DNA of 64,000 nt from Pelagibacterales bacterium SAG-MED11 (GCA_014654265.1 JACWDI010000002.1:176571-240570), one strand, 5' to 3'. Shown: positions 41,980-55,015, counted from the stretch's first letter. Translations and numbers: made by a program. The notes: generated from the letters alone by a model not told the origin.

Positions 41980-42507
41980 ATGAAAAATATTTGTGACTGG
42001 AATAATTGTAAAGAATTTGGAGAATATAAGGCTCCAATAGAAAAGGATAATAGTAAAAAATATAGAATGTTGTGCTTAGAACATGTGAAAGAATTCAATA
42101 AGAATTGGAATTATTTTTCAGGTATGGATGATCAGCAAATAATTGATTTTTTAAAATCTGACATGATTTGGCATAAACCCACACAAAGCTTTAGTTCCTC
42201 AGATAATTTTTTTAAAGTTTTATGGAATGACACTTTAAAAGATGAATTAGATAAAGAAAAATTTAAAAGCGAGTTTAATCATATGCGTCAATTTAAATTT
42301 GACCATAAAGATATAAAAGCCTTTAGTATCTTAGGAGTCTCAGTGGGTATAAAATGGCAAAAAGTTCAAGAAAAATTCAAAATACTTGTCAAAAAATTTC
42401 ACCCTGATATGAATTCTGGAAATATAAAATATGAAGAAAAACTTAAATTAATTACATTAGCTTATACCCAACTAAAAAATACTTATAGGAAAAAAATTGA
42501 CACCTAA
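41980..42507 (+). CDS. J-domain protein upstream of cobS
   Basis: Probable Hsp70 co-chaperone. The C-terminal J-domain (about residues 105-172) has [39 protein letters not shown] sequence with the HPD triad, but no Gly/Phe or zinc-finger regions. The N-terminal half carries Cys residues (CDWNNC, then CLEHVKEF) that could bind a metal. I start at 41980 ([10 protein letters not shown]); the longer frame adds 12 unrelated residues. It overlaps cobS by 11 bases; this J-protein, CobS, CobT order recurs in alphaproteobacteria. Confidence 0.82.
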   Translation: MKNICDWNNCKEFGEYKAPIEKDNSKKYRMLCLEHVKEFNKNWNYFSGMDDQQIIDFLKSDMIWHKPTQSFSSSDNFFKVLWNDTLKDELDKEKFKSEFNHMRQFKFDHKDIKAFSILGVSVGIKWQKVQEKFKILVKKFHPDMNSGNIKYEEKLKLITLAYTQLKNTYRKKIDT

Positions 42508-43471
42508 CTTAAACATACAACCTGATATAAAAGTTTCCATAAAACAATCTTTTGGAATTGACTCTGAAATGGAAGTAAACGCTTTTTCTGAAAAAAGCGA
42601 ATATGTGCCTGAAATAGATAAGAGTTATAAGTTTGATAGAGATACCACTCTTGCAATAATTTCGGGCTTTGCATTCAATAAAAGAGTTTTAGTTCAAGGT
42701 TACCATGGGACAGGTAAATCAACACATATTGAGCAGATAGCAGCAAGATTAAATTGGCCATGTATAAGAGTTAACCTTGATAGTCATGTAAGTCGTATTG
42801 ATTTAATTGGAAAAGATGCGATCGTTCTGAAAGATGGAAAACAAGTTACTCAATTTAATGAGGGAATTTTACCATGGTCTATCCAGAATCCAGTTGCATT
42901 AGTTTTTGATGAGTATGATGCGGGTAGACCCGATGTAATGTTTGTTATACAAAGAATTCTTGAAGCAGAGGGTAATTTTACTCTTTTAGACAAAAACAAA
43001 GTTCTTAAACAAAACAAATTTTTTAGATTATTTGCTACGTCAAATACCGTAGGTCTAGGAGATACAACTGGCCTTTACCACGGCACACAACAAATAAACC
43101 AAGGACAAATGGATAGGTGGAATATTGTAACAACGTTGAACTATCTTAATCTTGAAAAAGAAATGGATATTGTTTTGGCAAAAAATAAAAGTTTAAATAA
43201 TAGTAAAGGTAAAGAGAAAGTCTCTAATATGATTAAGGTAGCCTCTTTAACTAGAAAAGGATTTATAGCCGGAGATATATCTACAGTGATGAGTCCTAGA
43301 ACCGTTTTACATTGGGCAGAAAATGCCGAAATTTTTAAGGATATAGGATATGCTTTCAGAGTGACCTTTTTGAATAAATGTGACGAAATAGAAAAAAATA
43401 CAATTGCAGAATATTATCAAAGATGTTTTGGAGAAGAACTTCCTGAGTCTCTAGCAAATATTCAAATTTAG
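42497..43471 (+). CDS. cobS: CobS-type AAA+ cobaltochelatase subunit
   Basis: MoxR-like AAA+ ATPase that, with CobT, drives metal insertion by CobN. The match to the family is strong throughout. Walker A is GYHGTGKST (68-76), followed by [13 protein letters not shown], Walker [14 protein letters not shown] (about 135-147), and [25 protein letters not shown]. Start codon is TTG at 42497; the next Met would cut off conserved [15 protein letters not shown] sequence. No CobN is in the window, and SAR11 is not known for making B12, so the real partner may differ. Confidence 0.93.
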   Translation: MTPNLNIQPDIKVSIKQSFGIDSEMEVNAFSEKSEYVPEIDKSYKFDRDTTLAIISGFAFNKRVLVQGYHGTGKSTHIEQIAARLNWPCIRVNLDSHVSRIDLIGKDAIVLKDGKQVTQFNEGILPWSIQNPVALVFDEYDAGRPDVMFVIQRILEAEGNFTLLDKNKVLKQNKFFRLFATSNTVGLGDTTGLYHGTQQINQGQMDRWNIVTTLNYLNLEKEMDIVLAKNKSLNNSKGKEKVSNMIKVASLTRKGFIAGDISTVMSPRTVLHWAENAEIFKDIGYAFRVTFLNKCDEIEKNTIAEYYQRCFGEELPESLANIQI

Positions 43472-45277
43472 ATGAAAAGTGACAACAAGAATGAAATTTT
43501 AAAAGAAAAATTAAAACAAGCTTTAACATCTACAGCCAGAGCAATTTCAGATGATTTCAAAAATAAAGACAAAACAGATAAGAATGAAAAATCAAAATTT
43601 TTTGACAATTTTGATTTAGAAAATTTAGATTCAAAAAGTGATTTTATCAAAGCAAGAGCTGAGACTGACTCTTTAGCCTTAAAAAAAAAATTTTCTGATG
43701 ATAAAATTTTTAAAAAAAATTCACCATCTAATTTATCATGTAGATCTCTTTATTCTATAGCTGAAAAAATAAGATATGAGTCTTTAGGTTGTAAAATGCT
43801 TAAGGGAATACAAAAAAATCTTACAGAAAATTATAATCAAGTAATTGAATTAAAAAGAAAAGATCAATTAAAAAATAAAGAAGATGTTATCATTAATGAA
43901 GCTTTTGAACTATACATGCTGAAAAAATTTCATGGGATAGAATTAAATACGCAATCAAAAGTGATGTTGAGTTTTTGGGAAAAAGACTTCGATCAAGCAA
44001 TTGAAGAACATATAGATTTTTTAAAAGAAAATTTGGAATTCCAAAATGAATATTCCTCAAAATTTTCAGAAATATTACAAGAAATGGAAATATTTCAAAA
44101 TGAAAATAACGAAGAAAAAAATGATGAAAACCAGGAAGATGGTCAAAACAATCCCTCTAATGACGATCAAGAGAGCGATACTGAGGATAAAAAAGATCAA
44201 AATAAAGAGGATGAAACAGACGCTAGTCTTGATTCTGATTATGAAATCGATGAATATAAACTGGATGAACAATTAGTTGATACAAATTTTGACCAACAAA
44301 AAGAGCAGGTTCTTCAAAAAAAAAATATCTCAGATTTAAATATAGATTATAAAATTTTCACAAATAAATTTGATGAAATTACCAAAGCTGAAAACCTAGA
44401 AAATTCTGAAGAAGCTTCAAAGTTAAGAAAAACTTTAGATCAACAATTAATCAGTTTTCAAGATATAATAACAAAACTTGCAAATAAACTTCAAAGACAA
44501 TTACTAGCAAAACAAAATCGGACCTGGGAATTTGATTTGGAAGAAGGATTGTTAGATAGTTCTAAATTACCACGAATTATTTTAGATCCATATAATTCTT
44601 TATCATTTAAAAAAGAAAAAGATTTAGATTTCAAGGATACTGTAGTTACATTATTGATTGATAATTCTGGTTCAATGAGGGGAAGACCAATAACTATCGC
44701 AGCCATTTGTGCAGATATTTTGTCAAGAACGTTAGAAAGGTGTTCAGTAAAAGTTGAGATATTAGGTTTTACGACCAAAAATTGGAAAGGTGGTAAAAGT
44801 AGAGAATTATGGAATAAAGAAGGAAAATTAAAAACACCTGGAAGGCTCAATGATTTAAGGCATATAATTTATAAGGGAGCTGACACACAATGGAGACAAT
44901 CAAAAAATAATCTTGGCTTAATGCTAAAAGAGGGATTATTAAAAGAAAACATAGACGGAGAGGCTATTTCCTGGGCTTTTAGTAGGTTAAAAAAAAGAAA
45001 AGAAGAACGCAAAATACTAATGGTAATTTCAGATGGAGCTCCTGTAGATGATTCAACCTTATCTGTTAATTCAGGAGATTTTTTAGAAAAGCATTTAAAA
45101 AAAATTGTTAGGTTTATAGAAGATAAAACTGAAACAGAAATTTTGGCAATTGGTATAGGCCATGATGTATCAAGGTATTATAGTAGAGCTATAAAAATTA
45201 CAGATGTAAACGAGTTGGGTGATGTTATGATTTCACAACTAAGTGAATTATTTAAGAATAAAAAAAATTTACATTAA
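43472..45277 (+). CDS. cobT: CobT-type VWA-domain cobaltochelatase subunit
   Basis: Partner of CobS. N-terminal CobT region (about 1-200), then an acidic low-complexity stretch rich in Glu, Asp, Asn and Gln (about 205-270). A von Willebrand A domain follows from about 385, with the metal-ion-dependent adhesion site DNSGSMRG and DGAPVDDST. 601 aa, starting one base after the cobS stop. Its end overlaps the convergent sensor kinase by four bases. The VWA and AAA+ pairing resembles MoxR/VWA chaperone systems in general. Confidence 0.92.
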   Translation: MKSDNKNEILKEKLKQALTSTARAISDDFKNKDKTDKNEKSKFFDNFDLENLDSKSDFIKARAETDSLALKKKFSDDKIFKKNSPSNLSCRSLYSIAEKIRYESLGCKMLKGIQKNLTENYNQVIELKRKDQLKNKEDVIINEAFELYMLKKFHGIELNTQSKVMLSFWEKDFDQAIEEHIDFLKENLEFQNEYSSKFSEILQEMEIFQNENNEEKNDENQEDGQNNPSNDDQESDTEDKKDQNKEDETDASLDSDYEIDEYKLDEQLVDTNFDQQKEQVLQKKNISDLNIDYKIFTNKFDEITKAENLENSEEASKLRKTLDQQLISFQDIITKLANKLQRQLLAKQNRTWEFDLEEGLLDSSKLPRIILDPYNSLSFKKEKDLDFKDTVVTLLIDNSGSMRGRPITIAAICADILSRTLERCSVKVEILGFTTKNWKGGKSRELWNKEGKLKTPGRLNDLRHIIYKGADTQWRQSKNNLGLMLKEGLLKENIDGEAISWAFSRLKKRKEERKILMVISDGAPVDDSTLSVNSGDFLEKHLKKIVRFIEDKTETEILAIGIGHDVSRYYSRAIKITDVNELGDVMISQLSELFKNKKNLH

Positions 45278-46554
45278 AGATTAAATAAATCTTTGTTATT
45301 CCATTTAATTACTACTTCGGCTCCACTTCTGGTTTCGGAGTTTGAACAATTGACTGAGGCAAAATTTTTTTCTAATAAAGTTTTACCTATAAACAATCCT
45401 AAACCTAATCCTTTTTTCTCCTTATTGAGATTCTTAGTTGAACTCAAATATGGTTCACCTATTTTTGATAATATATCACCAGGATATCCATCCCCGTCAT
45501 CCTCGATCACAACTATTGTAAATTCACTATTGCTTTTTAAACTAATGAAAACCTTGTTTTTACAAAATTTATTTGCATTACCTATAAAATTTCTTAAACC
45601 ATAAACAATTTCAATAGATTTTGTTATTCTTTTAGAATTAAAATCTTGATCAAAATTTAAAATTAAATCGTTTTTACTTGTTTCTTTAAATGATAAAATA
45701 ATTTCTTTAAGATAATCCCTCATAGACAAATCTTCATCAATAAAATCATCCTCCTCATTAGGATTTAGCGATAACTTTCTTAATATTTCATTACATCTCT
45801 CAACTTGACTAGATAAAAGTTCAATGTCTTGTACTACATCTTTTTGTCCTTTAAGTTGTTTAGACAATTCTTGTGTTATAATTTTAATTGTTGATAAAGG
45901 GGTACCTAATGAATGAGCTGCTGCTGCTGCTTGACCACCCAAAGATAACATTTCATGCTCATTAGCCATTATTTCTTCCATCTTATTTAAAGCATCTTTT
46001 CTCAGCTTAGTCTCTGCTCCAAAAATAATCGCAAAATAATTTAAAAAAAGTAAGGCTATTATTAAAGCCAAAGGTATAGAATAATAATAATATGGACTTA
46101 CATAAAAATGATCATTTAAGGGCTCAGGTAGTTCCTGGGAGTAAAATGTCAAAAATAAGATTGATAAAGAGGTAATCAGCACTAGTAAGCAGTTTGTTCT
46201 AAAACTTAAATTTGAAGAGGCAAAGACACTTGGAATAATTAAAAAAATTATAAATGGATTTATTACCCCCCCTGTTAGATATAAAAGTCCACTTAATTGA
46301 ATAATATCAATAAACAAATAAACTAAAGCTGATCTATCACTAAGTTGAGTTTTTTTATAAATGAAAATTAAATAAAGATTACTTATAACTCCTAAAGCTA
46401 TAATAATATTTGAATACAAAAAATTAAAATTAAAATTAAAGTAATAGTATACAAGATATACTGATATAAATTGACCAATGGTTCCAATCCATCTAAGATT
46501 AATATATATCGATTTTTTTAAAGAATATTGCTTAGAAGTTTTAAACAACTTCAT
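45274..46554 (-). CDS. regB: RegB/PrrB/ActS-type redox sensor histidine kinase
   Basis: Membrane sensor kinase. About six membrane helices (residues 20-180) include GGVINPF (95-101), matching the RegB quinone-site motif GGxxNPF. The H-box is [19 protein letters not shown] (H214), where RegB has AHELGTP: the acidic residue after the His is Ser. A Cys 40 residues after the His (C254, in [10 protein letters not shown]) corresponds in spacing to RegB Cys265, the redox switch. The ATP domain has an N-box [22 protein letters not shown] and GLGLGLF. No RegA-type response regulator is adjacent. Confidence 0.86.
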   Translation of the reverse strand: MKLFKTSKQYSLKKSIYINLRWIGTIGQFISVYLVYYYFNFNFNFLYSNIIIALGVISNLYLIFIYKKTQLSDRSALVYLFIDIIQLSGLLYLTGGVINPFIIFLIIPSVFASSNLSFRTNCLLVLITSLSILFLTFYSQELPEPLNDHFYVSPYYYYSIPLALIIALLFLNYFAIIFGAETKLRKDALNKMEEIMANEHEMLSLGGQAAAAAHSLGTPLSTIKIITQELSKQLKGQKDVVQDIELLSSQVERCNEILRKLSLNPNEEDDFIDEDLSMRDYLKEIILSFKETSKNDLILNFDQDFNSKRITKSIEIVYGLRNFIGNANKFCKNKVFISLKSNSEFTIVVIEDDGDGYPGDILSKIGEPYLSSTKNLNKEKKGLGLGLFIGKTLLEKNFASVNCSNSETRSGAEVVIKWNNKDLFNL

Positions 46555-46557
46555 CTT

Positions 46558-48624
<2,067 letters not shown>

Positions 48625-48644
48625 TTATTTTCTTGGAAAAATTA

Positions 48645-48650
48645 ATTATA
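48645..48650 (-). promoter_or_regulatory. Candidate -10 element of gyrB
   Basis: TATAAT on the minus strand, extended by an upstream TGG, 24 bases before the gyrB ATG, giving a short leader. No strong -35 hexamer is at 16-18 bases. The surrounding 113-base gap between tRNA-Ser and gyrB holds nothing else I recognise. Confidence 0.35.
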
Positions 48651-48735
48651 CCATTTTTAAATGAAATTGCTCTTTTTATAATTTGATAAAGAGTTAAATA
48701 AGGCTAAATATAACTCGTAAAATAAAGCTAATTCA

Positions 48736-48825
48736 TGGCGGAGAGAATGGGATTCGAACCCATGAAAGAGTTTCCCCTTTACACGCTTTCCAAGCGTGCG
48801 CCTTCAACCACTCGGCCACCTCTCC
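48736..48825 (-). tRNA. tRNA-Ser (GGA)
   Basis: Class II tRNA of 90 bases with long variable arm. Acceptor GGAGAGG/TCTCTCC-type pairing, anticodon arm CACGC-TTGGAAA-GCGTG (anticodon GGA), variable arm GTAAAGGGGAAACTCTTTC region, T-arm ATGGG-TTCGAAT-CCCAT, discriminator G and encoded CCA. It borders the sugar-gene island (48844-53202) on one side and gyrB on the other. Confidence 0.96.
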
Positions 48826-48843
48826 TAGTTGTGAATATAATAG

Positions 48844-49662
48844 TTAAATTATGAATTCACTATACTTGCTTTTATTTCTCACAAGATATTCTGGTAAATC
48901 ATTGTTTAATTCAACTTTTTTTAAAATAACATTTCTTTCAAAGATATCTTGACAATTTCCTATCTTATTTTTTATGTAATTTTCATCTAGCATATATTCT
49001 TTAACCAGTTCATTGTGTGCAAATGATTTGAGTTTAGTTATAATTTCAGATGGTTTTTTAACTGAACTAAAATGCCATCCACCATTTTCTAATATCTGGT
49101 GATCATAAAAAAATTTTTTGAAAAAATTATTTCCATCATTTACTTTAATATTTCTCAACCATTGTGGTGATTTAAGATATCTTTTAACACATAAACGAGA
49201 ACCATACCATGGAGGCTCTGATACACATTTTAAATTAAATTTATAATAAAATAATTGTTGTTTAAAAAATGAATATTTTTTTCTTTTGTTGAAATTTTGA
49301 ATAACATCAGGATTAGGTAGCTCATCAATATCTGAAATTATAATCCAATCATTATCTGATGCATCAGTTAGATATTTTGAAATTGAATTTCTAATTGATT
49401 GATCAATCAAATGATGTTGCGACCAATTTTTTTTTAATTTTAAATTTTTATCAATTACTAGTTTTTCTAGTGAGTAATAGCTTATTTTGTGTTTAAACTT
49501 TTCAAACTTATTTATATCAAATTTAAGCTTTTTGAATTTCCCAGTGTGAGTCAAATTTGACTCTATTATTATAAATTTATCTACAAAATCGTTTAAAATA
49601 TTTAATCTTAAATCTAATAACAAATCTTCATCAAAATACATGAAACAATCAAATATCTTCAT
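48844..49662 (-). CDS. Glycosyltransferase family 17-like protein
   Basis: 272 aa. Matches the GT17 pattern: start [37 protein letters not shown] (about 31-47), [19 protein letters not shown] (about 103-121, acidic metal/nucleotide motif) and [25 protein letters not shown] (about 194-218). Eukaryotic GT17 adds GlcNAc in N-glycans; bacterial members occur in surface polysaccharide clusters. No membrane helix. Encoded on the minus strand beside tRNA-Ser, head-to-head with the sugar cassette (69-base gap). Confidence 0.83.
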   Translation of the reverse strand: MKIFDCFMYFDEDLLLDLRLNILNDFVDKFIIIESNLTHTGKFKKLKFDINKFEKFKHKISYYSLEKLVIDKNLKLKKNWSQHHLIDQSIRNSISKYLTDASDNDWIIISDIDELPNPDVIQNFNKRKKYSFFKQQLFYYKFNLKCVSEPPWYGSRLCVKRYLKSPQWLRNIKVNDGNNFFKKFFYDHQILENGGWHFSSVKKPSEIITKLKSFAHNELVKEYMLDENYIKNKIGNCQDIFERNVILKKVELNNDLPEYLVRNKSKYSEFII

Positions 49663-49731
49663 TTTATATTTGCAAAATTTAAGGCTTTTATTATAAATCT
49701 TTTAATTGTTTAGTACACCATTATAAAACAA

Positions 49732-50697
49732 ATGAAAAACAAATTAAAAAAAATTTTTATTACTGGTGGTGCCGGATTTATTGGTTCTCATGTAGCTGAA
49801 TCTTTTTTTAAAAATTTTCCTAAATGCAATATCATAATTTTAGATAAATTAACTTATGCAGGTAATAGATCTTTCATCTCTTCAATTACAAAATCTAAAA
49901 GAGTAAGGTTTATTAAATGTGATATAATTGATACCAATAAATATAGTAAATTATTAAAGAATTGTGATCTAGCAATTAATATTGCTGCTGAAAGTCATGT
50001 GGATAATTCCTTTATTTCCCCACTAAATTTTACAAAAACGAATTCACTTGGTGCTCATGCTTTTTTATTAGAATGTATAAAAAGAAAAGTTAAAAAGATC
50101 CTTCATGTAAGTTCAGATGAGGTTTATGGAGAAAAAATAACTGGAACTTGTTATGAAAACCAATTAGTAAACCCTACCAATCCTTATTCAGCCTCAAAAG
50201 CTGCAGCAGAAGTTTTAATAAACAGTTATAAGTATACTTACAAAAAGGAAATAATTATTGTCAGAGCAAATAATATTTATGGTATTAGACAATATCCTGA
50301 AAAATTAATATCAACATCAATCGTAAATTTAATAAAAAATAAACCTATCCCTATTCATGGGAATGGAAGAAATATTAGATTTTATTTATCTGCAGTTGAT
50401 TTTGCTAATGCACTGATCTTTTTAGTAAAAAAAAGAGAAAAAGGTATATACAACATTGGAAGTAATTTTTTTGAAAAAAATATTAATATTGCTAGACATA
50501 TTTGTAAAATTTTTAAAAAAAACCCAAAAAAATTTATCAAATTTACTGATGATAGGTTGTATAATGATAAAAGATATTCAGTTTCCTCAAAAAAAATTCA
50601 AAAATTAGGATGGAAACCAAAAAGAAATTTATTAAAAGATCTGCCAATGATAGTTGAATGGTATAAAAAAAATTATAAAATTTTTAAAAAAATATGA
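49732..50697 (+). CDS. RmlB-like dTDP-glucose 4,6-dehydratase family protein
   Basis: Extended SDR making 4-keto-6-deoxy sugar nucleotides. NAD motif TGGAGFIGSH (11-20), active site HVSSDEVYG (about 125-133, Ser-Asp-Glu for dehydration), YSASK (152-156) and C-terminal FTDDRLYNDKRYSV, which corresponds to the RmlB TDRPGHDxRY sequence. 321 aa, slightly short. No rmlA, rmlC or rmlD-like standard set follows, so the final sugar is unlikely to be rhamnose. Overlaps the next gene by ATGA. Very Lys/Ile/Phe-rich compared with housekeeping neighbours. Confidence 0.85.
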   Translation: MKNKLKKIFITGGAGFIGSHVAESFFKNFPKCNIIILDKLTYAGNRSFISSITKSKRVRFIKCDIIDTNKYSKLLKNCDLAINIAAESHVDNSFISPLNFTKTNSLGAHAFLLECIKRKVKKILHVSSDEVYGEKITGTCYENQLVNPTNPYSASKAAAEVLINSYKYTYKKEIIIVRANNIYGIRQYPEKLISTSIVNLIKNKPIPIHGNGRNIRFYLSAVDFANALIFLVKKREKGIYNIGSNFFEKNINIARHICKIFKKNPKKFIKFTDDRLYNDKRYSVSSKKIQKLGWKPKRNLLKDLPMIVEWYKKNYKIFKKI

Positions 50698-51119
50698 GAA
50701 AAAAATTTAAATTTATACATAAAACTGGAAAAGTTTTTAAGGATGAAAGAGGTTATTTATTAAAGATTTTAGATAAAGGATTTTCATCATGTATTGAAAT
50801 TTTTTCAAAAAAAGGGTCAATAAGAGCAAATCACTACCATAAAAAGGATGAGCATTTTTGTTATATTCTGAAAGGTGAAATTTTATTTTTTTATAGAAAT
50901 AGAAAAAAAGGATCGAAATTAAATTATAAAATTATGAAAAAAGGTGACTTGTTTTTTACTACTTATGATCAAGATCATTTAGCATACTTTCTTAAAACTA
51001 CGCATTTTTTATCCTATAGCAGCAGAAAAAGATCTAAATTTGATTATGAAAATGACTTAGTAAGATTAAATATGGATAAAGAAAAAAAAGTGAAAGAGAT
51101 AATTTCAAAGTATAAATAG
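50694..51119 (+). CDS. Cupin sugar-modifying protein (RmlC/WxcM-like)
   Basis: 141 aa, one cupin fold. RANHYHKKDEHFCYILKGEI (about 43-62) holds the His residues of cupin motif 1, and DLFFTTYDQDHLAYFL (about 85-100) cupin motif 2. The layout resembles WxcM-like and CapF C-terminal cupins involved in sugar epimerisation or isomerisation in surface polysaccharides; it is shorter than RmlC. Coupled to both neighbours: ATGA at its start and TAGTG at its end. Confidence 0.68.
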   Translation: MRKKFKFIHKTGKVFKDERGYLLKILDKGFSSCIEIFSKKGSIRANHYHKKDEHFCYILKGEILFFYRNRKKGSKLNYKIMKKGDLFFTTYDQDHLAYFLKTTHFLSYSSRKRSKFDYENDLVRLNMDKEKKVKEIISKYK

Positions 51120-52372
51120 TGCAGAAAAAAGATTGTGTTTTATTAAAATGCTGCCGTTTATGTGGTAATAAAGATATTATTAGAGTTTTCAATTTAGGCT
51201 ACACACCTTTAGCAAATTCTTATTCAAATAAGAATGTTAGTAGTAAATTAAAAAAATACCCTCTGGGCTTAAATCTATGTAATGGTTGTGGCCACCTACA
51301 ATTATCACATTCCGTTAAACCTGAAAAAATGTTTAGTAATTACTTATATAAAACAAATACTTCTTATAAAAATTTTTTACACTTTAAAAACTACGCTAAT
51401 AAAATAAAAAAAAAATTTTCACGAAAAGGTGATAAAATTTTAGATATTGCATCTAACGATGGTACTTTTTTAAATTTTTTTAATAAAAAAAAATTTTTTA
51501 GAGTTGGAATAGATCCAGCAAAAAATTTAAAAAAATTAACTACTAATAAAGGTATAATACAAATTGACGATTTTTTTACAGAAAAAACAAGTTTTAAAAT
51601 AAAAAAAAAGTATCAAAAATTTGATATAATTACAGCAAATCATGTTTGTGCTCATGTAGAAAACTTAAATGATTTTTTTAGAGGGGTTAAAAACTTACTT
51701 AAAGATGATGGTATTTTTATTTTTGAAGTTTCCTATAGAGGATCTGTTTTGAAAAAAAATACATTTGATACAATATATCACGAACATTTAGATTATCATG
51801 CGTTGTCTCCCATCTCTAAATTCATAAAAAAGTTTAATTTAAAATTATTTGATTTTGAAATAACTGAAGCACAAGGAGGATCTTTAAGAGTTTACGTTTC
51901 AAAAAATTTAAGAATTAGAAATAAAAAAAAAATTAAAAACCAATTAATTAAAGAAAAAAAAATATACAAACTATTTAATATTAATACATACAAAATATTC
52001 AGAGAGAAAATTAATAATTGTAAAGTTCAACTTCAGAGGATTCTTAAAGATTTTGATAAAAAAAATTATAATATTGCTGGATATGGTGCAGCGGCAAAGA
52101 CAACCACATTACTGAATTATTTTAATTTAAATAAAAATAAAACTATAAAATTTATCTTTGATGATAATAAACTTAAGCAAGGTTTATATTTACCTGGTAC
52201 TCAAATAAAAATTTTAGATCCAAGATATCTATTTCAAGAAAATTTAGATATTCTTATTATTTTTGCTTGGAATTACTCTGACATAATTATTAAAAATATA
52301 AAAAAAAAGTTAAAAAAGAAAAAAAGTTTGAAATTTTTAGTTCCATTTCCAAAACCAAAAATATTAAAATGA
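51119..52372 (+). CDS. Sugar C-methyltransferase-like SAM-dependent methyltransferase
   Basis: 417 aa with the three-part plan of NovU/TylCIII-type deoxysugar C-methyltransferases. There is an N-terminal zinc-binding region (CRLCGNKD, about 12-19, and LCNGCGHLQLSHS, about 53-65), then a central SAM domain with KILDIASNDGTFLNFF (about 106-121) and ANHVCAHVENL. The C-terminal domain has NIAGYGAAAKTTTLLNYF (about 316-333). The start is GTG, overlapping the previous stop. Such enzymes act on 4-keto sugars, which the dehydratase upstream would supply, so a branched sugar is a reasonable inference. Confidence 0.8.
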   Translation: MQKKDCVLLKCCRLCGNKDIIRVFNLGYTPLANSYSNKNVSSKLKKYPLGLNLCNGCGHLQLSHSVKPEKMFSNYLYKTNTSYKNFLHFKNYANKIKKKFSRKGDKILDIASNDGTFLNFFNKKKFFRVGIDPAKNLKKLTTNKGIIQIDDFFTEKTSFKIKKKYQKFDIITANHVCAHVENLNDFFRGVKNLLKDDGIFIFEVSYRGSVLKKNTFDTIYHEHLDYHALSPISKFIKKFNLKLFDFEITEAQGGSLRVYVSKNLRIRNKKKIKNQLIKEKKIYKLFNINTYKIFREKINNCKVQLQRILKDFDKKNYNIAGYGAAAKTTTLLNYFNLNKNKTIKFIFDDNKLKQGLYLPGTQIKILDPRYLFQENLDILIIFAWNYSDIIIKNIKKKLKKKKSLKFLVPFPKPKILK

Positions 52373-53202
52373 AAATATTTAATGTTGGTTTAATTGGATA
52401 TGGAAAAATGGGAAAAATTTTTGCAAAAGAAATTAAAAGAAAAAATAATTTTAATTTAAAAAAAATCTTAACAAGAAAAATTTTGAACAAAAATTTATTA
52501 TCAGTTAAAAAATTTTTTAATGAAAAAGATATTGATGTTTTTGTTATTACTTCACCAATTTGTACGCACTTTAAATATTTAAAATATGCCTATGAAGCTA
52601 ATAAAGATATTATTATTGAAAAACCCATAGTTGAAAATTTAAATCAATTTAAAAAATTGCTTACTTTAAATAAAAAATTTAAAAAAAAAATTTTAATCCA
52701 TCATAATGATCTTTTAAATTTTGAAAAAGATAAAACCTTAAAAAAATTTGGGAAAATTAACAATTTGAGGAAAATCGAAATGATTTATGGAAAACATGAA
52801 CGCTATAATTCCTATAAAAAACCTTTTTTTGATTGGCTGCCACATCCACTTGCAATAATTACAAATCTTTTTGGTAAACCAAATAAATTTAAAATTTTAA
52901 AATATAAAAAAATGAAAACTAAAAGTAAAATTAAAGAATATTTAGATTTATCATTTACACTAAATAATTTTGAGGTATTTCTATATTTTTCAAATAATCT
53001 TAACAAACCTTCAAAAAAAGTAATTTTTTATGAAAATAAAAAAATAAAAATTTATGATGGTTATTTAAAAAAAAATCAAAGAACTGTCAAAATCCTGTTG
53101 GAAAAATATTGTAATTCTAAATATATAAATGATTTAAATTCAAATATTGATACATATAAATTATTGTTTCAAATTGAAAAAAAATTACTAAAACATAGCT
53201 AA
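52369..53202 (+). CDS. Gfo/Idh/MocA-type oxidoreductase
   Basis: 277 aa NAD(P)-dependent dehydrogenase. Rossmann start [19 protein letters not shown] (about 4-22), [18 protein letters not shown] (about 57-74) and the signature [15 protein letters not shown] (about 79-93) with catalytic-type Lys. [15 protein letters not shown] near residue 155 probably holds the active-site His. Could reduce a keto sugar made by its neighbours. Starts within methyltransferase codons (ATGA). Its stop overlaps the convergent lepA stop by four bases, so the island ends without a scar. Confidence 0.78.
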   Translation: MKIFNVGLIGYGKMGKIFAKEIKRKNNFNLKKILTRKILNKNLLSVKKFFNEKDIDVFVITSPICTHFKYLKYAYEANKDIIIEKPIVENLNQFKKLLTLNKKFKKKILIHHNDLLNFEKDKTLKKFGKINNLRKIEMIYGKHERYNSYKKPFFDWLPHPLAIITNLFGKPNKFKILKYKKMKTKSKIKEYLDLSFTLNNFEVFLYFSNNLNKPSKKVIFYENKKIKIYDGYLKKNQRTVKILLEKYCNSKYINDLNSNIDTYKLLFQIEKKLLKHS

Positions 53203-55007
53203 GTTTTGTTATTAATTTTTAAAACTCCAATAAATGCTTCTTGAGGAATTTCAACTTTACCAAATTGTTTTGATCTAGCTTTTCCTTTCTTCTGTTTTTC
53301 CAATAATTTTCTTTTTCTATCTGTGGCACCACCACCATGAATTTTTGTTAAAACATCTTTTTTAAAACCTTTGATGGTTTCTCTTGCAATAATTTTTCCA
53401 CCAATCGCTGCTTGAATTGGAATCATAAAATTGTGTCTTGGAATTAAATCTTTCAGTTTTTCACAAACTTCTCTTCCTGTTCTTTGAGCAAAATCTTTAT
53501 GAATCATTATTGCTAGAGCATCTACAGTCTCACCATTTACTAAGATACCGAGTTTAACAAGTTCACCTTCTCTATACCCAACGATCTCATAATCGAAACT
53601 AGCATAACCACTGGTCATTGACTTAATTCTATCATTAAAATCAAAAACTACTTCGTTTAAAGGTAGTTCATAACTTAAAACAGCTCTGTTACCTGAATAA
53701 CTTAAATTAGTTTGTATACCCCTTTTATCCTGACATAGTTTTATGATTGAACCTAAATACTGATCTGGAGTAATAACTGTAGCTTTAATCCAAGGCTCTT
53801 CAATAAATTTAATTAATGTTGGGTCAGGAAGACTTGATGGGTTTTGTAAATCTAAAATATCACCTTTATTAAGATGAACTTTATAAACAACTCCTGGAGT
53901 AGTTGTTAATAAGTTAACATCAAATTCTCTTTCTAATCTTTCAGTGATTATCTCAAGGTGAAGCAAACCTAAAAATCCACATCTAAAACCTAATCCTAAA
54001 GCTGATGAAGACTCAGCTTCAAATGAAAAACTAGCATCATTTAGTCGTAATTTTGCTAATCCATCTTTTAGTTTTTGATATTCAGAACTATCAACTGGAA
54101 ATAATCCACAAAAAACAACCGGTTTACTTGGTTTAAATCCTGGTAAAGCTTCAACTAAAGGTTTTTCAGAGTCACAAATTGTATCTCCAACTTTAGTTTC
54201 AGACAAAATCTTAATTCCAGTTGTTATAAAACCAATTTCACCTGCTTTTAATTCGTCTATGTCTTTTGGTTTTGGAGTAAAAATTCCAACTTTTTCAATA
54301 ACATAGTCTTGATTAGTCGATAACATTTTTACTTTCATATTTTTTCTTATCTTACCATTTATAACTCTTACTAAAATTACCACTCCAAGATAAGTGTCAT
54401 ACCAGCTATCAACTAATAAACATTTTAAATCCTCATTGAGGTTTCCTTTTGGGCTTGGCAATTTATTAATTATTTGTTCTAAAATTTCTTCAATACCTTC
54501 CCCAGTTTTGCCTGAACATGGAACTGCATCTTCAGTATCTATACCAATTACATCTTCAATCTGCTTATTAGTTTTCTCTAGATCTGATGCTGGTAAATCA
54601 ATTTTATTTAATACTGGAATGATTTCATGATTTATATCCATTGCTTGATATACATTTGCTAGAGTTTGAGCCTCTACACCTTGAGTACTATCTACAATTA
54701 ATATAGAGCCCTCACAGGCATAAAGAGATCTACTAACCTCATAACTAAAATCAACATGTCCAGGTGTATCTATTATGTTTAAGATATATTCTTTTCCACT
54801 TTTAGCCTTATAATTTAATTTAACTGTTTGTGCTTTAATAGTTATCCCTCTTTCTCTCTCAATATCCATTGAATCTAGAACTTGAGCTTTCATTTCTCTC
54901 TCAGTTAATCCCCCACACTTGTGAATTATTCTATCAGCTATTGTAGATTTACCATGATCAATGTGGGCAATAATTGCAAAATTTCTTATGTTGTCAATAG
55001 TGCTCAT
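53199..55007 (-). CDS. lepA: Elongation factor 4 (LepA)
   Basis: Translation GTPase that helps stalled or stressed ribosomes. G1 AHIDHGKST (about 14-22), G3 DTPGHVDF (about 79-86), G4 NKID (about 134-137), elongation-factor-like domains II, III and V and the LepA-specific C-terminal domain ending [24 protein letters not shown]. 602 aa. Last gene of the GT4-thrS-to-lepA run, eight bases after pheT. Confidence 0.97.
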   Translation of the reverse strand: MSTIDNIRNFAIIAHIDHGKSTIADRIIHKCGGLTEREMKAQVLDSMDIERERGITIKAQTVKLNYKAKSGKEYILNIIDTPGHVDFSYEVSRSLYACEGSILIVDSTQGVEAQTLANVYQAMDINHEIIPVLNKIDLPASDLEKTNKQIEDVIGIDTEDAVPCSGKTGEGIEEILEQIINKLPSPKGNLNEDLKCLLVDSWYDTYLGVVILVRVINGKIRKNMKVKMLSTNQDYVIEKVGIFTPKPKDIDELKAGEIGFITTGIKILSETKVGDTICDSEKPLVEALPGFKPSKPVVFCGLFPVDSSEYQKLKDGLAKLRLNDASFSFEAESSSALGLGFRCGFLGLLHLEIITERLEREFDVNLLTTTPGVVYKVHLNKGDILDLQNPSSLPDPTLIKFIEEPWIKATVITPDQYLGSIIKLCQDKRGIQTNLSYSGNRAVLSYELPLNEVVFDFNDRIKSMTSGYASFDYEIVGYREGELVKLGILVNGETVDALAIMIHKDFAQRTGREVCEKLKDLIPRHNFMIPIQAAIGGKIIARETIKGFKKDVLTKIHGGGATDRKRKLLEKQKKGKARSKQFGKVEIPQEAFIGVLKINNKT

Positions 55008-55015
55008 TTTAATTT

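Noticed and set aside
44046..44276. 76-residue Lys/Met-rich frame within cobT
   Set aside because: It is a frame shadow of the acidic low-complexity region of cobT, where GAA/GAT repeats become AAG/ATG in another frame.
48844..53202. Prophage or integrative element beside tRNA-Ser
   Set aside because: No integrase, transposase, direct repeat of the tRNA end or phage gene was seen; only the gene content and position suggest an island.
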